This document shows positions 1 through 9,573 of a DNA stretch of 64,000 nucleotides, piece by piece (the stretch's first letter is position 1; each line of letters begins with the position of its first letter). The notes below the pieces were generated by a model. The model was not told the DNA's origin, made no database searches, and worked only from the letters and a program-made list of their open reading frames with translations. Position numbers and translations under genes: made by a program. This DNA is from Staphylococcus pragensis (GTDB lineage Bacteria; Bacillota; Bacilli; Staphylococcales; Staphylococcaceae): assembly GCF_004785665.1 (NCBI RefSeq), contig NZ_SRPJ01000001.1:310001-374000 (forward strand), given 5' to 3'.

Positions 1-62
1 ACACAACGCCGTATTAGTATTTAAGAAATTCGAAGCTTAAATAAATTATTTTTGAAAATGAA

Positions 63-271
63 GGGAGCAGGACAGAAATTAAAATAATTTCGTTGTATCC
101 CCAGCTTGCTTTGTTTGTAGACTTTCTTTTTCGAAAGTCTTTGTGCTGGGGCCCCGCTCCCCGGCAAGGATGACTAGATTTGAAAAAAGCTTGATTTAAG
201 CGCATTTTCAAATCAGTCAACTACTGCCATAATGTTAATGAAGGCTGAGACATTTTATTTTGTCTCAGCCT
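63..271 (-). repeat. Structured dispersed intergenic repeat, left copy
   Basis: This roughly 209-bp non-coding element recurs at 28611-28820 in the opposite orientation. The central 80 or so bases are nearly identical between copies. It contains nested inverted repeats: CCCCAGC (99-105) with GCTGGGG (145-151), and AGACTTTC (119-126) with GAAAGTCT (133-140). A terminator-like hairpin at its end pairs AGGCTGAGAC (242-251) with GTCTCAGCCT (262-271), followed by a T run. No convincing gene lies in 1-302. It may act as a terminator or processed RNA, but its role is unknown. Confidence 0.8.
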
Positions 272-302
272 TTCTTTTGTGTTGTGTGGAAAGGAAAAAC
301 AT

Positions 303-680
303 TTATAAAGCTAAAGAAATCATAATTGTAAAAATAAAATAAACAACATTACTCATTAAGGCAGGCCCTACCCATGTAGAAACAAAATAAGTCTCTTTCT
401 TAGCATGTTGAGGATTAAAAAATTCATCATGTTCCATAGTCTTTTTTTTAGCGCGTGAAGAAAGTTGATAACGAATTCTTCTAAACCCATAACTCGTCGT
501 ATCAAAAATGCCTTCTTGAACAAGCAAAATGAGAAATATGATGATAAATATAATAAGAGATATGTAAAACAGGGTATTGATATATGAAATAAATGAATGA
601 TTAGTAAAAACAAGCCACAGTATTCCAGATAAAATGGGAGTAAGTAGTAACCATATTATCCAATTCTTTAAATCCCTCAT
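303..680 (-). CDS. DUF3899-type small membrane protein
   Basis: This 125-residue protein has two hydrophobic segments at the N-terminus (about residues 7-28 and 32-56), a basic cytoplasmic stretch around 65-85, and a last hydrophobic segment from about 101 to the C-terminus. Size, layout and position just upstream of oppB match the DUF3899 family found at this place in staphylococci. The start ATG (678-680) follows a GGAGGT-like ribosome site. It diverges from oppB, so it is not in the opp operon. Its function is unknown and the family assignment is from memory of gene order. Confidence 0.7.
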   Translation of the reverse strand: MRDLKNWIIWLLLTPILSGILWLVFTNHSFISYINTLFYISLIIFIIIFLILLVQEGIFDTTSYGFRRIRYQLSSRAKKKTMEHDEFFNPQHAKKETYFVSTWVGPALMSNVVYFIFTIMISLAL

Positions 681-828
681 AATGATACCTCCAGTGACGA
701 TTTAATTTATTTTAACTTACTCATAAAATAATATAAATACAGAATTTTAAAAATAATTTTAATCAAACATATGTGTTTATTAAAGATTGCAAAAAATTAC
801 ACTTTTATTAATAAAATGTAAAATAATA

Positions 829-858
829 TTGCAAATGTATGAAAGTTGTATATATAAT
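829..858 (+). promoter_or_regulatory. opp3 operon promoter
   Basis: TTGCAA (829-834) and TATAAT (853-858) are separated by 18 bases, about 70 bases before the oppB start. This is the best sigma-A-type match in the 246-bp AT-rich gap between 680 and 927. Confidence 0.6.
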
Positions 859-866
859 ATTACTAA

Positions 867-881
867 ATATTTCTGAAAATT
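867..881 (+). promoter_or_regulatory. CodY-type box before oppB
   Basis: ATATTTCTGAAAATT matches 13 of 15 positions of the CodY consensus AATTTTCWGAAAATT. It lies just downstream of the predicted -10, where bound CodY would block transcription. CodY represses peptide uptake genes in low-GC Gram-positives, so nutritional repression of opp3 is likely. Confidence 0.65.
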
Positions 882-926
882 TTGAAGGGAATGTTAATTT
901 TGAAAATTTAAAAAGGGGGATGCTTG

Positions 927-1853
927 ATGACTAGGTATATATTGAAACGTTTAGGTTACATGTTTTTATCGCTATTCATTATTATTACAATCACATTTTT
1001 CTTAATGAAATTAATGCCTGGTTCACCATTTAATGATGCGAAATTAAGTGCTGAACAAAAGGAAATACTTAATGAAAAGTATGGCTTAAATGATCCAGTG
1101 GCAGTGCAATATCTTCATTATTTAAAAAATGTTGTCACAGGGGATTTTGGATATTCATTCCAATATCATAATCAACCGGTATGGGAGCTTATTAGACCGA
1201 GATTGATTCCATCAATGGAAATGGGTATTACCGCTATGGTGATTGGGGTTATTTTAGGTTTAATCCTAGGCGTAGCGGCAGCAACGAAACAAAATACTTG
1301 GGTGGACTATACAACAACTGTCATTTCAGTTATTGCTGTATCCGTACCTTCATTCGTATTAGCAGTACTTTTACAATATGTGTTTGCAGTACGATTACGC
1401 TGGTTCCCAGTAGCAGGGTGGGAAGGATTTTCAACAGCAGTCTTACCTTCATTAGCATTATCTGCAGGGGTAATGGCTACAGTAGCAAGGTATATTCGAG
1501 CAGAAATGATTGAAGTATTAAGTTCAGATTACATATTATTAGCAAGAGCAAAAGGGAACTCTTCTATGAGAGTATTGTTTGGGCACGCATTGAGAAATGC
1601 ATTAATACCAATTATTACCATTCTTGTACCAATGTTAGCGGGGATACTAACAGGTACATTAACGATTGAGAATATTTTTGGTGTGCCAGGTTTAGGGGAC
1701 CAATTTGTTAGATCGATTACCACAAATGATTTCTCAGTAATTATGGCTACAACACTATTATTCAGTACGCTATTTATAGTATCTATCTTTCTTGTTGATA
1801 TCTTATATGGCGTGATTGATCCACGTATCCGTGTTCAAGGAGGTAAAAAATAA
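927..1853 (+). CDS. oppB: Oligopeptide ABC transporter permease OppB (Opp3 system)
   Basis: This inner permease subunit of the peptide importer belongs to the MetI-like BPD_transp_1 family. The 308 residues show an N-terminal membrane anchor, an extracytoplasmic loop with the family's PGSPF motif, and about five further membrane segments. The EAA loop that docks on the ATPases is seen around DYILLARAKGNSSMRVLFGH. I chose the ATG at 927 over the TTG at 924 because AAGGGGG ends seven bases before it. The stop overlaps the oppC start by one base (TAATG), so the two are translationally coupled. It should pair with OppC in the membrane. Confidence 0.95.
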   Translation: MTRYILKRLGYMFLSLFIIITITFFLMKLMPGSPFNDAKLSAEQKEILNEKYGLNDPVAVQYLHYLKNVVTGDFGYSFQYHNQPVWELIRPRLIPSMEMGITAMVIGVILGLILGVAAATKQNTWVDYTTTVISVIAVSVPSFVLAVLLQYVFAVRLRWFPVAGWEGFSTAVLPSLALSAGVMATVARYIRAEMIEVLSSDYILLARAKGNSSMRVLFGHALRNALIPIITILVPMLAGILTGTLTIENIFGVPGLGDQFVRSITTNDFSVIMATTLLFSTLFIVSIFLVDILYGVIDPRIRVQGGKK

Positions 1854-2920
1854 TGGCAGATAAAAATTTTGAAAAAACGTTTGATGATCATTCAAATGCA
1901 GCTATGACACATACCTCTGAAGGTGCGGTATCTACTGGTTTTGTATTAAGAGAGCTAGATTTAAATAAAGAACCAGAAATGCAACGTGAAAGTAGAAACT
2001 TCTGGCAAGATGCTTGGACGCAACTTAAGAGAAATAAATTAGCATTAGTAGGGATGATTGGTCTTATTCTTATTATACTAATGGCGCTTGTTGGTCCACT
2101 GATGAGTAAACATGATTATGCAGAACAAAATGTTCAATATCGTAATTTACCAGCCAAGATTCCTGTATTAGATAAAATACACTTTTTACCTTTTGATGGT
2201 ACAGGAAGCGATGGGAAAAACGCTTATAAGGAAGTAGGCGCAAAAGATAATTACTGGTTTGGTACAGACCAACTCGGGCGTGATTTATGGTCTAGAACAT
2301 GGAAAGGCGCACAAATATCATTAATTATCGGTGTAGTTGCTGCACTACTAGATATCTTTATTGGGGTTGTTTACGGGGCTATATCTGGTTTCTTTGGAGG
2401 CCGAGTAGATAATATCATGCAACGTATTTTAGAAATTATTGCTTCAATTCCAAACCTTATTGTAGTTATTCTATTCGTACTTATCTTCGAACCTTCAATT
2501 TGGACAATTATTCTAGCTATGTCTATCACAGGATGGTTAGGAATGAGTAGGGTCGTTCGTGGTGAGTTCTTAAAATTAAAAAACCAAGAATTTGTTATGG
2601 CATCAAAAACATTAGGTGCGTCAAAATTTAACTTAATTTTTAAACACATTTTACCTAATACATTAGGGGCTATTGTAGTAACATCTATGTTTACTGTACC
2701 AAGTGCGATTTTCTTCGAAGCATTTTTAAGCTTTATTGGAATTGGTGTTCCTGCACCAAAAACATCACTTGGTTCATTAGTAAATGATGGACGTGCAATG
2801 TTATTAATTCATCCACATGAATTATTTATTCCAGCAACAATTTTAAGTTTATTAATCTTATTTTTCTATCTATTTAGTGATGGTTTACGCGATGCATTTG
2901 ACCCTAAAATGCGTAAATAA
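1853..2920 (+). CDS. oppC: Oligopeptide ABC transporter permease OppC (Opp3 system)
   Basis: This is the second membrane subunit of the importer, 355 residues long. An N-terminal cytoplasmic extension of about 60 residues precedes the first membrane segment (about 65-85). A periplasmic-side loop contains the FGTDQLGRDLWSR motif typical of OppC/DppC, and the C-terminal half is the MetI-like permease core with the EAA loop (EFVMASKTLGASKFNLIFKH). The ATG overlaps the oppB stop and has AGGAGG upstream. It forms the translocation pore together with OppB. Confidence 0.95.
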   Translation: MADKNFEKTFDDHSNAAMTHTSEGAVSTGFVLRELDLNKEPEMQRESRNFWQDAWTQLKRNKLALVGMIGLILIILMALVGPLMSKHDYAEQNVQYRNLPAKIPVLDKIHFLPFDGTGSDGKNAYKEVGAKDNYWFGTDQLGRDLWSRTWKGAQISLIIGVVAALLDIFIGVVYGAISGFFGGRVDNIMQRILEIIASIPNLIVVILFVLIFEPSIWTIILAMSITGWLGMSRVVRGEFLKLKNQEFVMASKTLGASKFNLIFKHILPNTLGAIVVTSMFTVPSAIFFEAFLSFIGIGVPAPKTSLGSLVNDGRAMLLIHPHELFIPATILSLLILFFYLFSDGLRDAFDPKMRK

Positions 2921-2937
2921 TAAAGGAGGCACACGTT

Positions 2938-4020
2938 ATGTCAGAAAGAGTATTAGAAGTCAACGACTTGCATGTTTCCTTTGACATTACTGCTGGGGAA
3001 GTGCAAGCGGTTAGAGGCGTAGATTTTTATTTAAATAAAGGGGAAACATTAGCTATTGTAGGTGAATCAGGTTCAGGTAAGTCTGTGACTACAAAAGCAA
3101 TTACAAAGCTATTCCAAGGAGATGCGGGTCGTATTAAAAAAGGTTCAATTGATTTTCTTGGAGAAGATTTAGCAAGTAAATCTGAGAAAGAATTAATTAA
3201 ATTACGCGGAAAAGATGTCTCAATGATATTCCAAGATCCAATGACATCACTTAATCCAACGATGCAAATTGGGAAGCAAGTCATGGAACCTTTAATTAAG
3301 CATCGTAATTATAGTAAAGCAGAAGCAAAAAAACGAGCATTGGAAATTTTAAACTTAGTTGGATTACCAAATGCTGAAAAACGTTTTAAAGCATATCCAC
3401 ATCAATTTTCAGGTGGTCAAAGACAAAGAATTGTTATCGCAACGGCTTTAGCATGTGAACCTAAAGTATTAATTGCAGATGAACCAACAACAGCATTGGA
3501 TGTAACAATGCAGGCGCAAATTTTAGATTTAATGAAAGATTTGCAGAAAAAGATTGATACTTCAATCATCTTTATTACGCATGACTTAGGTGTAGTAGCG
3601 AATATTGCTGATAGAGTAGCAGTAATGTATGGAGGACAAATGATTGAAACAGGGGATGTAGACGAAATTTTCTATGACCCTAAACATCCATATACTTGGG
3701 GACTTTTATCATCTATGCCAGATTTAACAACAAGTAATGAAACTGAATTAATCGCAATTCCAGGTACACCACCTGATTTATTACACCCACCTAAAGGAGA
3801 TGCTTTTGCAAGAAGAAGTCAGTATGCATTAGATATTGACTTCAAAGAAGAAGCACCTTGGTTCAAAGTATCACCGACTCACTTTGTAAAATCATGGTTA
3901 TTAGATGAGCGTGCACCTAAAGTAGAGCCGCCAACAATGGTTAAACAGAAACAACGTCCTATGCCTAATAATTATGACAAACCACGTCAAGTAGAAAGGG
4001 TGTCGTTCAATGAGGAATAA
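2938..4020 (+). CDS. oppD: Oligopeptide ABC transporter ATPase OppD (Opp3 system)
   Basis: This ATP-binding subunit energises peptide import. Of 360 residues, Walker A is GESGSGKS (about 42-49), the signature is SGGQRQR (about 157) and Walker B is VLIADEP (about 176), followed by the switch histidine in FITHD. AAAGGAGG precedes the ATG. The C-terminal oligopeptide-transporter domain ends in FVKSWLL, but the four cysteines that usually hold an iron-sulphur cluster in OppD/DppD are replaced, for example RSQ where RCP is usual. Opp4 OppD keeps them. Its stop lies inside the start of oppF. Confidence 0.95.
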   Translation: MSERVLEVNDLHVSFDITAGEVQAVRGVDFYLNKGETLAIVGESGSGKSVTTKAITKLFQGDAGRIKKGSIDFLGEDLASKSEKELIKLRGKDVSMIFQDPMTSLNPTMQIGKQVMEPLIKHRNYSKAEAKKRALEILNLVGLPNAEKRFKAYPHQFSGGQRQRIVIATALACEPKVLIADEPTTALDVTMQAQILDLMKDLQKKIDTSIIFITHDLGVVANIADRVAVMYGGQMIETGDVDEIFYDPKHPYTWGLLSSMPDLTTSNETELIAIPGTPPDLLHPPKGDAFARRSQYALDIDFKEEAPWFKVSPTHFVKSWLLDERAPKVEPPTMVKQKQRPMPNNYDKPRQVERVSFNEE

Positions 4021-4954
4021 TAAAGAGACTTTATTACAAATAAAAAATTTAAAACAATACTTCAACGAAGGTAAGCGCAACGAAGTTAGAGCCATTGAAG
4101 ACATCTCTTTCGACATCTATAAAGGGGAAACATTAGGATTAGTGGGAGAATCTGGATGTGGTAAATCAACGACAGGAAAAGCAATTATTAAACTGAATGA
4201 CATTACTAGTGGAGAAATCTTATACGATGGTCAAGACATTCAAAAGATTTCTAAACGTAAAGATTTATTAAAATTTAATAAAAAAATTCAGATGATCTTC
4301 CAAGACCCTTATGCTTCATTAAATCCTAGACTTAAAGTGATGGACATTGTCGCAGAAGGTATTGATATTCATAAACTGGCAAGTAGTAAAAAAGACCGTA
4401 AACGCCGTGTTTACGACTTGCTTGAAACGGTAGGTTTAAGCAAAGAACATGCGAATAGATACCCACACGAATTTTCTGGTGGACAACGTCAACGTATTGG
4501 AATTGCGCGTGCATTAGCAGTAGAACCTGAATTCATTATTGCCGATGAGCCTATTTCAGCTCTAGACGTATCTATTCAAGCTCAAGTAGTTAATTTAATG
4601 TTGAAACTTCAGAGAGAAAGAGGCATTACATTCTTATTTATTGCCCATGATTTATCAATGGTTAAATATATTTCTGACCGCATTGCAGTCATGCATTTTG
4701 GGAAAATTGTCGAATTAGGTTCAGCTGACGAAATCTATTATCATCCATTACATGATTATACGAAATCATTGTTATCAGCGATTCCTCAACCTGACCCAGA
4801 TAGCGAAAGAACGCGTAAACGTGTAGCGTATCAAGAAGATGAATCTAAGAATTCAGAGCGAAGACTTCAAGAAATTAGACCAGACCATTATGTATTTGTG
4901 ACGGATGAAGAAGCGGCTCAATTAAAACAAGAACATCAAGCGCAAAGCGTTTAA
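4010..4954 (+). CDS. oppF: Oligopeptide ABC transporter ATPase OppF (Opp3 system)
   Basis: This second ATPase subunit (314 residues) forms a heterodimer with OppD. It has Walker A GESGCGKS, signature SGGQRQRIGIARAL, Walker B FIIADEP and an AHDLS switch region. It overlaps oppD by 11 bases, which implies coupled translation and fixed stoichiometry. Like its partner it lacks the C-terminal cysteine cluster, and it ends in a charged, glutamine-rich tail. Confidence 0.95.
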   Translation: MRNNKETLLQIKNLKQYFNEGKRNEVRAIEDISFDIYKGETLGLVGESGCGKSTTGKAIIKLNDITSGEILYDGQDIQKISKRKDLLKFNKKIQMIFQDPYASLNPRLKVMDIVAEGIDIHKLASSKKDRKRRVYDLLETVGLSKEHANRYPHEFSGGQRQRIGIARALAVEPEFIIADEPISALDVSIQAQVVNLMLKLQRERGITFLFIAHDLSMVKYISDRIAVMHFGKIVELGSADEIYYHPLHDYTKSLLSAIPQPDPDSERTRKRVAYQEDESKNSERRLQEIRPDHYVFVTDEEAAQLKQEHQAQSV

Positions 4955-4981
4955 TAATAGGGGAAGGAGGATGAATTTACT

Positions 4982-6652
4982 ATGAAAAAGATTAACTTTA
5001 AACTGATTTTAGGATTAATTGTTATGTTGCTCATTTTAAGTGCATGTAGTAAAAGTGGGGGACTATATGACGATAAAGGACAAACCTATCGTATAGCGAC
5101 ATCTTCAGATATTAATACTCTTGATTCAACATTAGCTACGGATACTGTATCGTTTACGATTTATAATCAAGTTTTTGAAGGTTTATATACACTTAATGGT
5201 AAAGATGAAGCGGTGCCAGGAGTAGCCAAAAGTGAACCTAAAAAAACGAACGGTGGAAAAACTTGGACAATTAAATTGCGTAAGGATGCAAAATGGTCTA
5301 ATGGAGATCCTGTAACGGCTCATGACTTTGTATTTGCATGGCGTAAAGCAGTTGATCCAGCAACAGCTTCTGAATATGCTTACATAATGTATGATATTAA
5401 AAATGCAGAAGATATTAACTTAAATAAACATGATAAAAAGCCTAAGGATTTAGGGGTTAAAGCTTTAGATGATTACACATTACAAATTGACTTAACAAAG
5501 CCAATTCCTTATTTTAAACAAATGTTAGCCTTTGGTACATTTATGCCACAGAATGAAAAAGTAGTTAAGAAATATGGTAAATCATATGGTACAACTGCCG
5601 ATAAAACAGTTTATAACGGTCCATTTAAAATTAAGAAATGGGCAGTTGAAGATAAAATTATGCTAACTAAAAATAATGATTATTGGGATAAAAAATCAGT
5701 TAAATTAGATAGAGTTAATTACAAAATATTAAAAGACACGCAAGCAGGAGCTTCTCTGTATGAAACAGGTTCAGTAGACGTTGCTGGTATTACATCAGAA
5801 CAAGTAGATAAATATAAAGATAGTCCGGCATTATTCAAACGTCTATTAGCTTCTACATTCTTTTTAAAAATGAATGAAAAACAACAACCAGAATTTAAAA
5901 ATAAAGATATGCGATATGCGATAGCACAAGCAGTTAATAAAAAAGATTACGTCAATGAAGTTCTTGGTACAGGAGCCAAACCGTTTGATGGATTTACAGC
6001 TAAAAAGACAGCTAAAACGCCTGATGGCAAAGATTATGCAGATACTGTAAAATCACCATTAAAATATAATCCAAAAGAAGCGAAAGAACATTTAGAAAAA
6101 GCTAAAAAGGCTTTAGGTAAAGATAAATTTACGTTCACATTAAATACTGAAGACACACCAGATTCTAAAATTTCTGCAGAATTTATTAAATCTCAAATTG
6201 AAAAAAACTTACCAGGAGTAACGGTTAAAGTTAAACAATTACCATTCAAACAAAGAGTTCAAGCAGAATTAACAATGAATTATTCTATGTCATTATCAGG
6301 ATGGGGGCCAGACTATCCAGACCCTATCACATTCTTAGATACTATGACTACGGGTAATGCTCAAAACAATACTGGATGGGGCAGTAAAGAGTATGATAAC
6401 TTATTGAAAAAAGCCAATGGCGAATTATTACAAAACCCTAAAGAACGCTTTGCAACAATGCGCGAAGCGGAAGAATTATTCTTAAATGATGCGCCAGTAG
6501 CGCCAATTTATCAAAAAGGTGGAGCTTCTCTGAAAAATCCTCAAGTTAAAGGTATTGAATATCACCAAATTGGTGGCGATTATTCATTAAAACATGCGTA
6601 TATTGATAAATCTATTGATCGTAAAACTGGTGAGAAAAAAGAAAAAAATTAA
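4982..6652 (+). CDS. oppA: Oligopeptide-binding lipoprotein OppA (Opp3 system)
   Basis: This extracellular lipid-anchored receptor captures peptides and delivers them to OppBC. The 556 residues begin with a lipoprotein signal peptide whose lipobox LSAC places the modified cysteine near residue 22. The rest is an SBP_bac_5 fold with the conserved family stretch AKWSNGDPVTAHDF and the WGPDYPDP segment. It is the last gene of the operon, 27 bases after oppF with its own strong GGGGAAGGAGG ribosome site, and it ends at a terminator. Confidence 0.95.
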   Translation: MKKINFKLILGLIVMLLILSACSKSGGLYDDKGQTYRIATSSDINTLDSTLATDTVSFTIYNQVFEGLYTLNGKDEAVPGVAKSEPKKTNGGKTWTIKLRKDAKWSNGDPVTAHDFVFAWRKAVDPATASEYAYIMYDIKNAEDINLNKHDKKPKDLGVKALDDYTLQIDLTKPIPYFKQMLAFGTFMPQNEKVVKKYGKSYGTTADKTVYNGPFKIKKWAVEDKIMLTKNNDYWDKKSVKLDRVNYKILKDTQAGASLYETGSVDVAGITSEQVDKYKDSPALFKRLLASTFFLKMNEKQQPEFKNKDMRYAIAQAVNKKDYVNEVLGTGAKPFDGFTAKKTAKTPDGKDYADTVKSPLKYNPKEAKEHLEKAKKALGKDKFTFTLNTEDTPDSKISAEFIKSQIEKNLPGVTVKVKQLPFKQRVQAELTMNYSMSLSGWGPDYPDPITFLDTMTTGNAQNNTGWGSKEYDNLLKKANGELLQNPKERFATMREAEELFLNDAPVAPIYQKGGASLKNPQVKGIEYHQIGGDYSLKHAYIDKSIDRKTGEKKEKN

Positions 6653-6668
6653 ATAATTTTAAAATTAG

Positions 6669-6698
6669 CCTTGAATACTTATTGTATTCAAGGTTTTT
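6669..6698 (+). terminator. Terminator of opp3 operon
   Basis: CCTTGAATAC (6669-6678) pairs perfectly with GTATTCAAGG (6684-6693) across a five-base loop, followed by TTTTTCT. Confidence 0.9.
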
Positions 6699-6738
6699 CT
6701 TATTTATAACATTAATATTTGGAAATTTATAAATATAT

Positions 6739-6753
6739 AATTTTCTGAAAATT
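6739..6753 (+). promoter_or_regulatory. Perfect CodY box before opp4A
   Basis: AATTTTCTGAAAATT matches the CodY consensus AATTTTCWGAAAATT at all 15 positions. It lies 12 bases upstream of the predicted -35 of opp4A, which suggests direct nutritional control of Opp4. Confidence 0.8.
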
Positions 6754-6765
6754 CTATAAAATAAG

Positions 6766-6793
6766 TTGTCTTTTTAAATTTTAGTAGTAAAAT
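6766..6793 (+). promoter_or_regulatory. opp4 operon promoter
   Basis: TTGTCT (6766-6771) and TAAAAT (6788-6793) are 16 bases apart, about 40 bases before the opp4A start. Confidence 0.5.
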
Positions 6794-6832
6794 GAAACAA
6801 ACAGCATAGAATCTACAGGAGGATTGATATTA

Positions 6833-8545
6833 GTGAAAGTCATTGGTAAATACCTAGTTCTTTTATTAGTAGCAGTATTAGTATTGAGTGCATGTGGAAA
6901 AGGAAAACAAGATGATAGTTCAAAGGATGTATCTAAAACTGAAACATCTAATCATAAGGGTGGGGAATTAAATGTCGGTTTAAATGCCGCACCTTCAGGA
7001 ACACTATCATCAGTGCTGAGTTCTGATGCTTCGGATTCAGCAGTTGAAGCTTACTTCAATGAATCATTAATTAAACTGGATAAAAATATGAAACCTAAAC
7101 CATTTATTGCTTCATGGAAAGATATTGATCCAGGTAAGAAGATTAAATTTTCAATTAAAAAAGGCATTAAATGGCAAGATGGTAATGAGTTCAAAATTGA
7201 TGACTGGATTTATACTTTAAATGTTTTAGCAGATAAAGATTATCAAGGTAGTTATTTCCCTATCGTTGAAAACATCGAAGGTGCTAAAGAAAAACATGAA
7301 GGTAAAGCGGATACGATTAGTGGATTGAAAAAATTAGATGACTATTCTATGGAAGTTACTTTTAAAGAGAAGAAAGTAAACTATCTTGAAGGCTTGTTTG
7401 CTGGTCCATTATTAAGTAAGAAATATTTAAGCGATGTAGCAGTTAAAGATTTAGCGAAATCAGATAAAATCAGAAAACATCCAATTGGTATTGGACCTTA
7501 TAAAGTGACAAAAGTAGTTCAAGGTGAAGCAGTTCAATTAGAGAAATTTAATGATTATTGGCAAGGTAAACCAAGTTTAGACAAAATTAATTTAAAAGTT
7601 ATTGATCAAACACAAATTGTAAAAGCTATGAAAAATGGCGAAATTGATATGACTGATTCTACTACAGGTAGTATCGCTAAAGAAGCTAAAAAATCTGGAG
7701 AAGGTAAACTTAAAGTCTTATCATCACCTGGTACTGATTACTCAATAATTGGTTTCGTTTCTCATGATTATGATAAAGAAAAGAATAAAACTGGCGCTGA
7801 GCGTCCTAAATATAAAGAAAAAGAACTTAGACAAGCAATGTTATATGCAATTGATAGAAAAAAATGGATTAAAGCATTTTACCAAGGTTATGGTAAAGAG
7901 TTAAATAGCTTTATTCCATCTATCCATTGGATTGCAGCTGATCAAAAAGACTTAAATAATTATAGTTATGATCCTGAAAAAGCTAAAAAAATGTTAGATA
8001 AATTAGGATATAAAGATAGAAATGGAGATGGCTTCAGAGAAGATCCTAATGGTAAACCATTTGAAATTAATTTAAAACATTATTCTGGTTCAAACCCTAC
8101 ATTCGAACCTAGAACTGCAGCGATTAAAGACTTCTGGGAAAAAGTAGGACTAAAAACAAATGTGAAAATGGTTGAGTTTGGTAAATATAACGATGACTTA
8201 GCTAGTGCTTCTAAAGATATGGAAGTTTATTTCAGAACATGGACTGGCGGCTCTGACCCAGACCCTTCTGATTTATATCACACTGACAGACCACAAAACG
8301 AAATGCGTACTACTGATAAAACATCAGATAAATTGTTAGATGATGCATTAGATTTCAATAAAGTTGGAAATAACGATAAAAAACGTAAAGAAATTTATTT
8401 AGAATGGCAAAAACATACTAATGAAGTTCTTCCAGCATTACCAATTGTTCAATTAGATACTATTACAGTAGTCAATGATAAAGTGAGAAATGTTGATATC
8501 TCAATTGGCTCAGATAAGGATTTATATCAAATAACTAAAGAATAA
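6833..8545 (+). CDS. opp4A: Peptide/nickel-type substrate-binding lipoprotein (Opp4A)
   Basis: This lipid-anchored solute-binding protein of the second permease has 570 residues. The signal peptide ends in the lipobox LSAC with cysteine near residue 21, followed by a charged linker and an SBP_bac_5 domain. I chose the GTG at 6833 because AGGAGG (6817-6822) is ten bases upstream, whereas the in-frame TTG at 6824 would be one base from it. It is first in its operon, unlike oppA in Opp3. A hairpin after the stop probably favours its expression over the membrane components. The substrate is not readable from sequence. Confidence 0.9.
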   Translation: MKVIGKYLVLLLVAVLVLSACGKGKQDDSSKDVSKTETSNHKGGELNVGLNAAPSGTLSSVLSSDASDSAVEAYFNESLIKLDKNMKPKPFIASWKDIDPGKKIKFSIKKGIKWQDGNEFKIDDWIYTLNVLADKDYQGSYFPIVENIEGAKEKHEGKADTISGLKKLDDYSMEVTFKEKKVNYLEGLFAGPLLSKKYLSDVAVKDLAKSDKIRKHPIGIGPYKVTKVVQGEAVQLEKFNDYWQGKPSLDKINLKVIDQTQIVKAMKNGEIDMTDSTTGSIAKEAKKSGEGKLKVLSSPGTDYSIIGFVSHDYDKEKNKTGAERPKYKEKELRQAMLYAIDRKKWIKAFYQGYGKELNSFIPSIHWIAADQKDLNNYSYDPEKAKKMLDKLGYKDRNGDGFREDPNGKPFEINLKHYSGSNPTFEPRTAAIKDFWEKVGLKTNVKMVEFGKYNDDLASASKDMEVYFRTWTGGSDPDPSDLYHTDRPQNEMRTTDKTSDKLLDDALDFNKVGNNDKKRKEIYLEWQKHTNEVLPALPIVQLDTITVVNDKVRNVDISIGSDKDLYQITKE

Positions 8546-8551
8546 AAGATG

Positions 8552-8573
8552 AACCTCGACTTTAGTCGAGGTT
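8552..8573 (+). terminator. Intercistronic hairpin between opp4A and opp4D
   Basis: AACCTCGAC (8552-8560) pairs with GTCGAGGTT (8565-8573) over a TTTA loop. The T tail is weak, so it looks like a partial terminator or mRNA-stabilising hairpin that raises binding protein relative to downstream subunits. Confidence 0.65.
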
Positions 8574-8591
8574 TATTGATTGGAGCAAATT

Positions 8592-9563
8592 ATGGATAGC
8601 TATTTATTAGAAATAAAAGATCTAGAAACATCAATTAAGATTGAAAACGAGTGGTATCCTACAATTGATCAAATTTCTTTTAAATTAAAAAGTAATGAAA
8701 TATTGGGAATTGTAGGAGAATCAGGGTGTGGTAAATCAATTTTAAATAAATCGATAGTTAAACTCTTACCTGAAAAAATATCTAAAATAACACAAGGGCA
8801 AATTATATTTAATGGCAAAGCATTGCAAGATGCTAGTGAAAGTGAGTACCGAAAAATTCGAGGTAAAGATATTGGGATGGTTTTTCAAGAGCCTATGACA
8901 GCTTTAAACCCAGTATTTAAAATTAAAAACCAATTAATTGAGCCTATTATTTTACACTTAAATAAAAGTAAAAAAGAGGCCTATGATTTAGCTAAAGAAT
9001 TGTTGCAACAAGTAGGTATAGCTCGAGTGGAAGAGGTATTGAATAGTTACCCTCATCAACTATCTGGAGGAATGCGTCAAAGAGTCATGATTGCAATAGC
9101 AATTTCTTGTAATCCAAAATTGTTAATTGCTGATGAACCAACGACAGCTTTAGATGTGACGATACAAGCACAAATTTTGGATTTATTAAAAAAATTACAA
9201 CAAGACAATAATATGTCGATTATTTTAGTGACTCATGACTTGAGTGTTGTATCGGAATTTTGCGATAAAGTCATTGTTATGTATGCGGGGCAAATAGTCG
9301 AATATGGAGAATTACATCAAATTTTAAATCATCCTCAACATCCTTATACACAAAAATTATTACGCACAATACCGAGACTAAATGAAGATGTAGAGTATCT
9401 TGAAGTGATTGATGGTATGGTGCCCAGTATAACTCAATTTGATAAAAATCAATGTCGTTTTGCTAACAGATGTGCAGTGAGAATGGAAATATGTAACCAA
9501 AAAGAACCAAAACTTTTGAGTAAAGATGGTAGCCAAGTGCGCTGTCATTTATTTGATGAATAG
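8592..9563 (+). CDS. opp4D: Oligopeptide ABC transporter ATPase (Opp4D)
   Basis: This ATPase subunit of 323 residues has Walker A GESGCGKS, signature SGGMRQRVMIA, Walker B LLIADEP and switch THD. I chose the ATG at 8592 because GGAG (8582-8585) lies six bases upstream; the TTG at 8580 has no ribosome site. The C-terminus keeps the cysteine cluster CRFANRC...C...C typical of OppD-family iron-sulphur sites, unlike the Opp3 paralogue. The gene lies 46 bases after opp4A and 10 bases before opp4F. Confidence 0.93.
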   Translation: MDSYLLEIKDLETSIKIENEWYPTIDQISFKLKSNEILGIVGESGCGKSILNKSIVKLLPEKISKITQGQIIFNGKALQDASESEYRKIRGKDIGMVFQEPMTALNPVFKIKNQLIEPIILHLNKSKKEAYDLAKELLQQVGIARVEEVLNSYPHQLSGGMRQRVMIAIAISCNPKLLIADEPTTALDVTIQAQILDLLKKLQQDNNMSIILVTHDLSVVSEFCDKVIVMYAGQIVEYGELHQILNHPQHPYTQKLLRTIPRLNEDVEYLEVIDGMVPSITQFDKNQCRFANRCAVRMEICNQKEPKLLSKDGSQVRCHLFDE

Positions 9564-9573
9564 AGGGAAAAAT

